From positions 6,609,379-6,673,378 of the forward strand of contig NC_134439.1 in assembly GCF_030867145.1 (NCBI RefSeq): a DNA stretch of 64,000 nucleotides, in the 5' to 3' direction. This document shows positions 1 through 11,500 of this stretch, piece by piece (the stretch's first letter is position 1; every line of letters starts with the position of its first letter). The stretch comes from Opisthocomus hoazin (taxonomy: Eukaryota; Chordata; Aves; Opisthocomiformes; Opisthocomidae). Made by a program: the position numbers and the translations under genes. Under the pieces are notes generated by a model, which was given only the letters and a program-made list of their open reading frames with translations, searched no databases and was not told the origin of the DNA.

Positions 1-3000
1 AGGAGTGCGAGCCGTGTTTTGTTGGGGTTTTTATTTTTTAGGAAGGCAGGCCGTAGCCATTGCTCTGCTCATAGAGCATCGTGCTTGACGGTTTTAATGG
101 AAGGATAAACGATGCTTTTGGGGTGCCCTCCACCATGTGCAGGGTATCGCAGCATCTGCTGAATGGATCCTTTTGGGTTATTTTAATGCAGAAAAGGTGA
201 AAGGACAGATATTTTGGTGCCTGAACCCAGTGACCCTGGGCTGCTGCAAACTGTTCAGCTACAGAGATAGACACGCAAGCACTGCGGGGACTTGGCGTTA
301 GCATCCAGATCCAAGCAGTGACACTTCCTCCCAGGAACTTTTGAAGAGGGTAAAATGAGTGAGTAAAACACTTAATCATAGATTTGTCACATCAGCAGCC
401 AGCGCATGTTCTGTTTTGCTGTGCTGAGCGAGCCAGTTTGAGGGTGATACGGGAGAGGAGCTGCTGTTTTCTGGTGTTAGTCAACATCAGGTGCGTCCCC
501 ACTGCAGGCACACGCTGTCGTGTCTCGACTCGAGCGTGAAGTGGGGTTTTAAAGTAGACGGAGCTAGTAGACAGGAGTGGAATTAATTTGCCTAAGCAGA
601 GGTGTTCAGTGCCATTTTTAAATGTCTTGTGGTATGTCAGGAGTCTGCGCAGGGCTGGTGGATGGGACACAGGACCTGAAGGAGACTTGTGGCACTAGAA
701 GCCTGTGTTTGGGACCTTCATTCCACCATCCGTCTTCAAATCTGCGCAGAAGACATCTCTGACGCTTTTAACTGATACTGCTTTGGGACAAGTGGGATAG
801 GGGTGCCATTTCCCAAAGCGTTCATCACCTACTGATATTTGCTGTAGTTTTACACTTGCAGTTTGGAGACATGTTTACCCAGCTGCTGGACTGGGCTGAG
901 TTTGGCTCAGACTGGAATTAATTTGCTTTATAATAAGGATGTACATGAAGACTTTTGAATGCTAATAGTTCTCTTGTGCCTCTCCTACAGTTCCACTGGT
1001 ACTGTGTCTTGCAAATCGGCCAGGAGAAACCGTGAAGGACAGGACAAAGGAACAGGACACATGTGGATGAGCTCAGAACAGGGCAGGAAAAACAACCTGG
1101 AGGGAGTACACTTAAAAGAAAGCTTGGACTAGTCCAGTCCTGATACCTCAGTGTGACTAAAGCGGGACTGCAGTGCCCAGCTTAACTCCACGCTGTACTC
1201 GGGTACGCATTTTGCAAACAGTAGATGTTAGGGATAAGTCGCGTCGTGCTTGACAGTGAAGAACAAGGATCTCCCACTGGTGTGAAGACACCTACTGCAG
1301 CTGGAGGTTGAGTAGCTGAGTAACTGCACGGGCAATGGTTAGTGCTGATGACTCTTGGTGCTGGGGGCTTCAACTTTGCTTTTCTTGCGTGCATGCGAAG
1401 CTGAAAAGGAGTGCTGCTGGTGGTGGCAGCTCGGCAGGAAAATCTGCCTCTCCGGTCAGCCCGCGGCACCGGTGTGCTGGGGTCTGCGGGACCCGCCGGG
1501 GAGGCGAGGAAGGGTGAGCTGGGGCTGGAGGGCACGAGGCGTCGGGAGCCCTGGCGTGTGCGTACGAGGAGCGGCAGGGCTTGTTTAAATGCTGGGTTAG
1601 GGAGCCATGGGACACACAAGAGGAGAGGGGAGAGGTGTGTGTTTGCTGTGGCTGTGCCCAGTCTGAGACAGAGCCGGGAGCTGCTGCCATCCCTGCCTGC
1701 AGGCGGTGTTGGTGGGTGCAGGGTGTGAGAAGCCTTGATGCAGATAATGAGGTGAACAAGGCAGGGTCATCACGGTTACTCCTGTCTAGGCTGTTGCCAC
1801 ATATTTACTTTAAATAAAATGGAAGTGCTTTTGTATTTCTGAAATTTAAGATACCTGGTGACTAATGACTTGGAAGTTACACCCCACACTCTGTTATCAC
1901 CTCTTTTAGCTGTGACTGCCAGGCCTGAGCTGCTTCTCATCCTCCCACCTGGCTGTGAGCGTGCTACAGCCACCGAGCACATCTCCCCTTCCCGGCCTGG
2001 CTGGTCCTTACCCCTGTGCCGACGTGTAATGCTGTACTGCGCTGACGTGTGGCAGAGGGAGCACAGGGGATGGAGCCACTTGTAAAGTGGTTGGAGATGT
2101 GTGGCTTTAGAGATGTTAAAATTGTAAGCCTCCAATATTTCATCTTCAGAGCCAAGTCGTGGAAATGTAAATGCAGGTGCTTGTGCTCCCGGCAGTTTAT
2201 GGGTGCACCCATAAATCAGGGCGTTTGCTGCCAATTTGAACCATTTCCCTTGCCCACGGGATTAGAGGTGTGTTTTGTTCCTATTTACGTTGAGAAAAAT
2301 AGCAAAATTAGTGAATGTTATCTGCACGCAGAGGAAGTTAGCGCTGGTGGCTCGGTGTTTCTAAACTCCCCAGGGCTCTGGATTCGTGGTGCAGGGTAGG
2401 CTGCTCGTGCAAGCCGTCTGTCCGTTATGATCACACATCTTCTGCAGCTGACAGCGATGTTGCTGTATGCTGGTAGGTACAGCTAGATAGAGTGCGAGAT
2501 GGCAGGATGGCCAGCGCGACCTAGTTTTTGGGTTTGGTGGTTTATTTGTTTTTTTAAAAGACTTACTAAAAGAGATAACTGTCAACTGAGCTTCGAAGAG
2601 ATGCTCTATTTGCAGATTTTGTTCCCTGACAAGCCAGCTTCCGTTGGGTTTGGTTACAGAATTCAGCCAAATTCAGCTCAACACAAACTCGACTGCGGAT
2701 TGAAAGGAAATTTGTAAGAAGTTCAGTGAGGTCCATTGCAGAGTTCACCCAGTGGTTTTCTTCCTATATGTGTAAATCAGCTTAAAGCCTTTGTCCAGAG
2801 GAGGAACCTGAAGTGCTGGTGTGTGTTACACGTTGCTAAGGTGGCTGGTGCCAAGGGCTGACCACTTGCGTTCGGCCCAGCTGCAGGCATTTCTGTAGCG
2901 AAACCCGGGATCCTGTACTGCGCTTGCACAGTTTCTGGGCTTTCATCTGTGGTGACTGGTGTTTTCCTTCGTTACTGCTGCTGGGGAGGTTACTGGGCGG

Positions 3001-6000
3001 CTCTGGGACAGCCCCCAGATGGGGACACGCAGAAGCCCGGCAGATACCCGAGTGAGCCAAGCCGTGGAGCGCCGGAGCTGGGGCTCGGCCGTCGGGGTCT
3101 GCTTACTCAGGGAGCCTTGGATGCTTGGAAAGGAATTCAGTTCTAGCTTTAAAGCTTATTAGCTCAGAACAAAGATATCTCCAGTCCTGGGTCAGAGAGG
3201 GTTTATGAATAATAAGGAGAGAAGGGATTAAGATGCAAGCCTGAAAAAGGCACGTTACAGGTTAACCTTGCATTTGTGTTTTACTTACGGAGGCTGTGCT
3301 TTTTAACAGAGGCCAGCAGTGGAACAGATAGAACCAGGTTGCCTAAGGATTGGGTCCTTCTCTTCTAAATACCACCCCTGTTGGCATAGCAGCGGATTCC
3401 TCCTCCCTCTGCTTGTCTTCCCACGGCAGCCTCCCAGGCAGGAGACGGCACGTTACGCGGCCAGCACAGAGAAATACAGGTGCTTGCTTGACAGCAGCCA
3501 GCAAAAAGGACATGGAAGGGCTGAGTTTGACTTGCCTTTCCATCAGTGAGGTATTTATATGGATATCTCTGGCAGTGAATTTTTCATTTCTTTTATTGAC
3601 TAGTCTGCTCTCCGTCAGACTTGGGGGCGGAGTGGGGACGGACAGATGGACAGGCAGCCTGGTTGTACCAGCAAAGGCAACCAGGCTGAAGTGCGCCTTG
3701 TGTTTCAAAAGACGAAATTGTATTTCCTCTTTCACTCCCAAGCCACTAAAATATCAAACCTCAGCGGAGGGGAGTTCGGGAAGGAAAAGGTTAAACAAAC
3801 AACAGCTTTTTGGTTTTTTTACCAAGAGCTTATTTTTAATTGTAAACTTTCAGGGGAAAGTTCTTGACTTTCCTCTGCACTTCTAAAAGGTCAGGTCCCC
3901 TCCCAAGTGGTCCTCGGTGCGAATCTCCACTACAGAGTCCTGCTTCCAGTCTGAGCCTTCGCCAGCCCAGCTGTAGCTGCCCACGTGTGCTCTGCACCCG
4001 GTTGTACCCTCGCCCTTCAGGGCAACCTCGTGGTAAATTGCCATGGGTCAGACTGAATTCCTGCCTGTTAGGTCTTGGGCTGCCACATAATTTTCTCTCT
4101 CCTTCGAATACGCCATCACTCACAGCACGCTGCTCTCCGTTTCTCAGCGCGGTGATCTGACCGGACCTGGGGACCTGGGCATCCAGGCTGGGATTTCAAA
4201 TGACTTCGCAGGTAGAAATGTCGGGGGAGATGGAGGGCTGAAGCGGTGTGGAGTGCAGGGGAGCTGCTGGGAAGGGGACAGCATCCACCTCTCTGAATGC
4301 TTTGTGCCCTTTCTCTATGAGGACAACTGTCTTGAACATCACATGTCGCTCCCCCATGCCAAAAAGCTGTGCCAGGACAGCTGTGCCTATATAAAAAGTA
4401 TTTTTTCAGCACCACGTCAGTCCCTTTGTGCATCCTCCCACCTCTTGCTGGCAGGTATTCCTGGGAAGGTTTGTATTTAGTCTAAGCCTCGCTGAACTGA
4501 ATGCACTGGGGTTGCACTGGGTTAGCTAAATAGGTTTAATTAAAACGGAGTTCCTTTGTGTCTAGACAGGTTGTGAATGCGGGTGGGTTTCATCGTGTAG
4601 CCCGTCAGTGGAGGATCCTCAGCCGTAGCTTTGCCTGGGATGACGACGCACTCCCTGGCCCCGGCTCACTCGAGGTGTGCCGTGCTTTCCCCAGACGCTA
4701 CTGAAAGAGGGCTAATGGGCTCTGTTTCATCTGAGGCTCTGTCATCCTCCTGGTTTCCTTTCCAGCAGACTCAGAACTGCTTTTTCAAGGTACTTGCCCA
4801 GCTGGAATATCCCTAAATATACATAAAGTCCCAAGTCACGTATTCACAGATTCCCATAAGCGAAGCACATCAGAATGTTTAAGCAAGGGCTGTATAAATT
4901 TTTAAACAAAGGTAACAAGCCATGGAAGAGGGGGTAGGTGATGAAATGGAGGTGAGGAAAGAAGCAAATTAGATCCCTGATGTGTAGCTGCCCTTTCTCC
5001 AGCTTCTGAGGCATCCTCACTGCTAATGAGTTTGATTGCTTTGGCTGTGTCAGCTGAAACACCTTTTGCTGCCGGTGCCAGCGGGCGTTGTCGCTGTTGA
5101 TGGCAGCGAGGACTGGGAAGAGACGGGGTTGTTTTCAGACCACAGGTGTGTACGTGTGATTATGCGTAGCAGTGTCTGCTGAATTTTCCAAGTCATGAAT
5201 TTCAAAATGAAAAATACAGAGGTTTATTCTGCAGAGCAGTCAAAAGGCAAAAGGCTTTATCCAGCCACATTCTCCCTTCATGCCCCCGTCTCGCTGGCAC
5301 CCCCGAGCCAGTGGCCGTTTGTCATAGGGAGTGACCCGCACCCAGCCTTCATCCTGCGACCCGGTAGCAGGAGGTCGTGCCAAGCGATGCTTGCCTGTCT
5401 CGGACTGGAAGACCAGTGCCTGACTCCATTCCTTTTCCCAAGATGCAGGACAGGTTTACCATCAGCTTGGGTTCCTGCTGGTCTGTGTCACCCAGTTTAT
5501 ACCGGATGGGCAGGAGGACAACGTTACAGGGAGGAATTTCCTTCACAACCACGGTGCGCAGTGCCTGGCTGTGGCTTGCCATGCGTGCTCTGAGATACGG
5601 AGCAGTAGGGCCATTTCTCAAATTATTCAGAAGATACTTTCAAACAGCTGTTGATCTTACCCTATGTTGTAGGTAATGATACAGAATGTAGTAACTCTGT
5701 GAATTAAACTCACAAGCTCTTTTCTAAGGAAAGAAGAGGGGATGCAAAGGCAAATGCCTGGAACGCCGGGTTTGTGCGAGGCTCCCGGTGTTGGCAGCCT
5801 CTCCAGCAGACCGACGTGGGGTCAGCACTCCTGAAGTTCTGCTCTGCTCGGCCTCGTGTAGGCTGGGAAATTCTGACATCATCGGCTCGGCTCTCTCCAG
5901 CTCGCCCGGGACTCTTCTCCCTTTCGGCATCCCTGGGAGGTTGGTTGCCAATGATGTGTTACTGCGTCTCCTGCCCGAGTTCAAAGAAATTGGGTTAATG

Positions 6001-7790
6001 AGCAGAAAGCAGCGAGCAGCAAGTCAGCCATCAAATTATGTTGGCGCTTGTTTGCTAGCTACTGAATTTCCCACTTCATCCGTCTTTGATCCTTGTGATG
6101 CAGGCAATTAAATACAGCAGCGACAAACATAGAAAAAAACTATGGTGCGCTTACAAGCTAAATCTAGTCCTTTTGTGGTGTTCAGATGAGGCTGGAAACT
6201 GTATGAGAAGGGGGGGGAGACCCAAAATTAGTGGAAAATCTTTTCTCTGGGAAAACAAGCTGGACATGAAGAAAGGCTGTAATATCTTAAAATCCTCAGG
6301 TACTTCAGCAGGCTTGGAAAGAGTCAGCAGCACGGACTGTCAGAGGAGCAGCGGCGCGGGAGAGCTGCTCGGAAGGACAGCGAAATCAGAAGTGATTGCG
6401 ACTGACGGCTGCGGCTCTCACGGTGCTGAGCGAGATCCTGAGCTGGGGCTCGTGCAAGATGCTGCTTTGGTCTGGAAGAACAGGATCAGGGAAGCGGCAT
6501 CGGAGCCCGCTGCTAGAAAAAGGAGCTCCTCTCGACTGCTGCTGTGGCATCGTGCGGGTGATGGCGTAGGCCTTTGGAACAGAAAAGGGATGCTCTCTCC
6601 ATCTGTTGCTGGAGTAACATGCGTGATGGTACAGACCTGACCCACGAATCCATCGTTTGCTTTCAAGGTGTTTAAATATTCACTCGCAGAGCTTCCTCTA
6701 CCAGGAACGGGGAGAGAGGCACAAATATATCGGGGAGTTTCAGGCCAGCATCCTCCAGCAAGCTGCCCTGCAGCAGTTCTGCGCAGGCTGTGAGCAGCAC
6801 CGGGCTGCGAGGTTGGCCCCGGGAGTGTTTAGCCAAGGAGTGCCAAAAATCGCTGTACGCAGAAAAAGCCGGGGTGCCGAGGCTGCTGTCAGCGTGAGAC
6901 GCGCTGCCCTTGCTGACAGGCTGCCTTCCAGCTCCCGCGTCTGCCGTGGAAAGGGCTTCCACCCGGCCGCGGAAAGTAACGCGTTAAAGCTGCGCCACGT
7001 CGAATTTTAAAACGCGCTTCTAAAGAGAAACATCTGACGAACTGCTGGTGGGATGTTTTCATTTCGAGCTGCTGACAGCATCCACATCCTGTGTTTGGCT
7101 TTGGTGCGTGTTGTCAGCTGAGCTCGAGAGAGTAGGAATTAGAGGTCAAGGTCTGACTGAAAGTAAGAATTATGATGGAGGGCATCTTAATTTCAACGCC
7201 TGACTTTATTCTTTTTCAGCATTATTAAAAAAATTCAGGGAGCTTGTGGAGTCGAGCGCATCCTGTAAGTGCGTGTGTTGGGAAAACATATTTCTGCAAA
7301 GAAAGGCTGTTGTGTTCTCCCATGACTCAGGCGTGGTGATTTAGAGCGCAAATAGAAATGATACAGCAGAGAGAGGATGTTTCCTTGGTAAGGAAGGTGA
7401 CGGTGGGGGCGTGCTGCCGCTTCATATCCTTGCATGTTAAAGTATAAAATTTTTAGCTTATGCAAATGTTTCACTTCCTCCTCGTATGGCAGCGGTAACT
7501 TAACTGATCCCAGCACCGGAGATGATAACTATCATAAACTCTTCTGGTCTAGTCAACAAGATGCTGGCGTTTACTTGAACGCTATTAATAATCTTAACTG
7601 GCAAGGATCTTCATTTGTAAAATGGTATAATATTAGTTATGTCTTGTGTTTGTAATGGGCCGGTTATCAGAACGTGCAGATGGGGCTGGCTCTTCATATT
7701 TGGGATTGAATCATCTCTGCAGCCTTGACTCAGCTCAGCATGGAGACAGAAGCTGGGCTGCGCAGACGCTGGCGAAGGAGCCACTGCCGT
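1..7790 (+). other. MYO1D: MYO1D intron, left part, no recognisable gene
   Basis: This stretch is assigned to a MYO1D intron because the next recognisable exon on this strand is the last MYO1D coding exon at 40,524. All reading frames are short and have no familiar protein, codon pattern or paired splice sites that I could defend. No CR1 3' end is visible. A perfect 20-bp palindrome lies at 2,196-2,215. The rest is ordinary mixed-composition avian intron. A small conserved exon could have been missed by eye. Confidence 0.6.
2196..2215. repeat. 20-bp perfect palindrome
   Basis: The ten bases TTTATGGGTG are followed directly by their reverse complement, giving an uninterrupted 20-bp dyad with no spacer. 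The symmetry stops at 2,195 and 2,216. Palindromes of this length are uncommon by chance but do occur in large genomes. No function can be assigned. Confidence 0.85.
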
Positions 7791-8570
7791 CCTGCCCGCA
7801 GTCTGCCTGTCCTGCCTGCACTCTGCCTGTCCTGCCTGCAGTCTGCCTGTCCTGCCCGCGGTCTGCCTGTCCTGCCTGCAGTCTGCCTGTCCTGCCCGCG
7901 GTCTGCCTGTCCTGCCCGCAGTCTGCCTGTCCTGCCTGCGGTCTGCCTGTCCTGCCCACGGTCTGCCTGTCCTGCCCGCAGTCTGCCTGTCCTGCCCGCG
8001 GTCTGCCTGTCCTGCCCGCGGTCTGCCTGTCCTGCCTGCAGTCTGCCTGTCCTGCCTGCAGTCTGCCCGTCCTGCCCGCGGTCTGCCTGTCCTGCCCGCG
8101 GTCTGCCTGTCCTGCCCGCGGTCTGTCCTGCCTGCGGTCTGCCTGTCCTGCCCGCAGTCTGCCTGTCCTGCCCGTGGTCTGTCCTGCCTGCGGTCTGCCT
8201 GTCCTGCCTGCAGTCTGCCTGTCCTGCCTGCAGTCTGCCTGTCCTGCCCGCGGTCTGCCTGTCCTGCCCGCGGTCTGCCTGTCCTGCCCGCGGTCTGTCC
8301 TGCCTGCAGTCTGCCTGTCCTGCCCATGGTCTGTCCTGCCTGCGGTCTGCCTGTCCTGCCCGCAGTCTGCCTGTCCTGCCCGTGGTCTGTCCTGCCTGCG
8401 GTCTGCCTGTCCTGCCTGCAGTCTGCCTGTCCTGCCTGCGGTCTGCCTGTCCTACCTGCAGTCTGCCTGTCCTACCTGCAGTCTGCCCGTCCTGCCCGCA
8501 GTCTGCCCGTCCTGCCTGCGGTCTGCCTGTCCTGCCTGCGGTCTGCCTGTCCTGCCCGCAGTCTGCCTGT
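7791..8570. repeat. GC-rich minisatellite, about 40 units of 20 bp with 16-bp variants
   Basis: From 7,801 the unit GTCTGCCTGTCCTGCCTGCA repeats in register, with variation mainly in the last four bases (TGCA, CGCG, CGCA, TGCG, CGTG). Five units lack the internal GCCT and are 16 bp long (starting at 8,121, 8,177, 8,293, 8,329 and 8,385). I count 31 units between 7,801 and 8,400 and about 8.5 more to 8,570, with a half unit before 7,801. The + strand is C-rich and nearly free of A. Three periods make 60 bp, so several frames on both strands stay open and give 20-residue protein repeats. These are by-products, not genes. The unit looks like a degenerate dimer of a CTGCCTGYC core. The array lies in a MYO1D intron and is probably variable in length between individuals. 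Confidence 0.95.
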
Positions 8571-11500
8571 CGCCGTCACCTCTCCAGCGTAAGCAGGACA
8601 GCTTTTGTCCTTCCCACCTGTCTGCAGGGATGTGTTGGTATGTCCCGTGCATCCCACTGCAGTCCTCGGTGTGCTCAGTTTAATTTAGAGGAGTGTGAAT
8701 CAAGGTACCCTTCAGTGTAAATACAAATTCAAACTGTGGTTTGGTTTTTTTTAAAAAAAATCTCAATATTGCAGACTATTTTAATCAGCTTTATTAACTC
8801 TGCAAACACAGGAGTTCACTCCCTGCCAGTTAAACCGTGGAAAAGAATATTTTTCTCCAGCTGGCCCGGTGGGTCGGGCGGCTGCTGCCTGCCTCGGGCA
8901 CGATCCCCATCGCCTTGGCCCACCCCAGGAGGGGAGCAGCCCCCTGGCATCGCCCGCCCAGCGCCGCGGGGAGAGGACACGAGGCCGAGGAAAGCGGTGC
9001 CTCGCAAGCATCTCCTTGCCACGCAGCCGGAGCATCTTTTGTTTCAGCCTTTCTAGGAAACAGCTGGAGCAGAGCCAGCGAGGGAGGGAGGGCAAGGGCG
9101 GCGGGGCGGCCGGGGTGGGAATACTGGGGTGCACAGGGGCTCCCCCGGCAAAGAGGAGTGCAAAATGGCGATCCTTTGTACGCCGGACGGCACGCGGCGG
9201 CGCGGGCTGCCCGCGCTTGATTAGGGGTGACAGTAATTTCGGGGCCAACGAGGTCCCCTGAGCGGGGGACGGTTACCATGGCTACAGCAGCAGCATCTCA
9301 GCCACTCGCTGTCACAGCCGCCTTGGTGATTTAATGAGTTCATTACCAAATCCTCAGAAATAATAATAATGGTAGGAAGATGGCTCGGCGGCGGTGGGGC
9401 TCACGAGGCCCCTGGCCGGTGGCGGAGGGGCTGCGTGGTCGCTGCTGCCCGTTTCTCCGCGTGGGAGCCGCGCTCGGGTTCGCCGGAGCGGGGATGGGGA
9501 GGAGGAGGAGGGCAGCGGAGGTAAGCCGCCTGCGTCCTCCTGGGCTGGAAGGGAGCGCGTTTGCTCTTATTTTTAGCACCGTGTGCTTCGGTGCGGCGTG
9601 CTGGAGAGAAACCCTGAGCATCAGAATTACTCAGTGCGCTGAAAACTCCCCCTCATCATCTGCAGCTGCAGCGAGCTGACGGAGGCTCTGCAGACCGTAC
9701 AGAAACGGGGAAATAGCACCAAAAAGCCTGTTTCTCACCAGTACCATGAATTGGGTTGTTTCTTTCGCAGTGTGTGATTTAACAGCAAAAGTCATCTTGC
9801 TTCTCAGACTGCGGCCAAGCTTTAGCCATGGCTGTAAGTCTGTGCACACCGTATGGTATGATATGATATGATATGTACGGAGTCATTGTCCATGCTGAGC
9901 CTTACCGTGGGGTTAACGTGTCCTTTCCAGTTATTGTAATGGTTTTCTCCCTTCCCTTCCTGTAATATTTTCTCTCCCTTTCTGAGCTAGAGCAGGAGAG
10001 ACAAATCTATTTCTGCATATATAAAGGTTAAATTTTTAAAGGTAACTAAATGTTTTAACACATGGAGACAATAACGCCATCCTGTTAAAAATAAGCAAAC
10101 TCCTCCGCCGTAGTTATGGGGCAATTACAGAAAAAATACATCCACTGGAGCACTCAGCTGCCATTTAAAAGTAAAATGAAAATTTAGTTCTGTTTGGCTG
10201 GTTTGACAAGATTTATTGAAATGTTTCATTATGCGGCAGGTTCAAGAAAACCTCTCTCCAAAGTACACATACAATTTAGAAAATGAAAGCCTGAAGTTTA
10301 TTATTAGAAGGTGGGTTGGATTTTGTAGGGCTCCTGCAAGAACATACATCATCTTGTACATTTTGGATATTTTTGCTGAAGCTATTAAACTCTTGGCATA
10401 CAAACCTGTTATTAAAACAGTGATTTAGGCTACGACAGGATAAATACTTTGAAGTCTGTTTAATGGACTTAGTTCATTCAGAATTCAGTCTCGGGCCTGA
10501 GACTGAAAAGAATTTAATTCACAATTTTTCCCTTCTGCGTGTTTGCGTGTGCCCGCTGCTGGAACGCCGGGGAGCGCTGGGCAGGGGTCCCCGCGGGGCG
10601 GTCTCGCGCCAGCCCTGCCCGCAGCCCGGCAGGGTCGCAGCCCCTCGCAGCAGTGGGGCCAGCGGGTTGCAGTGCCAGAGTATTTCTCTTTTTTGCTTGC
10701 ATTAGAAGCTTCGAGGGAGAAATGTTTCACTTCCCCCGTTGCTTCCGTGGCATCTCGTTCTGCGTCGTACTCTTGTTGTGGAAATGCAGAGTGTTCTCCC
10801 ACTTCCCTCATATTACATCTGCGCTGAAGGTCTCGCTCGAGAAAGAGATGTGAGCTCTGTGTCCACGTTTGTGTTCGGCTAGTATGTCTACCAAGGCGAA
10901 GATGCTGCTCAGATATAAACTGAGATCTGTTTTTATCCAGTCCACATTACATTTTTACTGTCCCGTTGTATTTTTTTTCCCCTCCTGTTCACGTTCCCGT
11001 GTCTGCGTTATTTTCACGTCTGATGGCAGATACGCCCCGTGCTTTGCAGGCCTGGAAAAATGCTGGGTTTTTCATTAGGTGATTTGCTCTGTCCCTGCAA
11101 TTAACTTGGCGTGTTTGATCTGACCTGCCAGTGAAGCTGCGTGCAGAGATGAAAGCGGGTGGCGTGCGTGCTGGAAGAGACGGGGTGCGCGTCGGGTGCA
11201 TCATCGCCCCTCTCCGGAACACCGGCAGGCGCGAGTCTGAGCGCGTCGCGTGTCGGCGTGGGGAGACACAGTACAGGTCGTGCTGGTCGGACTGGGCTGC
11301 CTCAATCCATAGCCACGGTCGCCTTTCGGATAGGCCAGCGCCAGGGAGCGGCTCTTGGGGGAAGGCACTTCCCCAGCAAAGTTTCCTGTGCTGCCAGAGG
11401 TTATCCGAAATTCTCGTTTTTGGGTTTTTTCTCCTCTTTCAGACAGTGCTCAGGTTGTCCCCCATCACTGTGACCTCTTTGCATTATTGGTGTACTGGGC

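Noticed and set aside
7791-8570. CRISPR-like array
   Set aside because: There are no spacers. The units are directly adjacent and the genome is vertebrate; this is a minisatellite.
7611-8720. Long reading frames (up to 345 codons) in three frames with CPACSLPVLPAV-type repeats
   Set aside because: They are products of a 20-bp minisatellite whose 60-bp superperiod keeps frames open on both strands. There is no splice or codon evidence.
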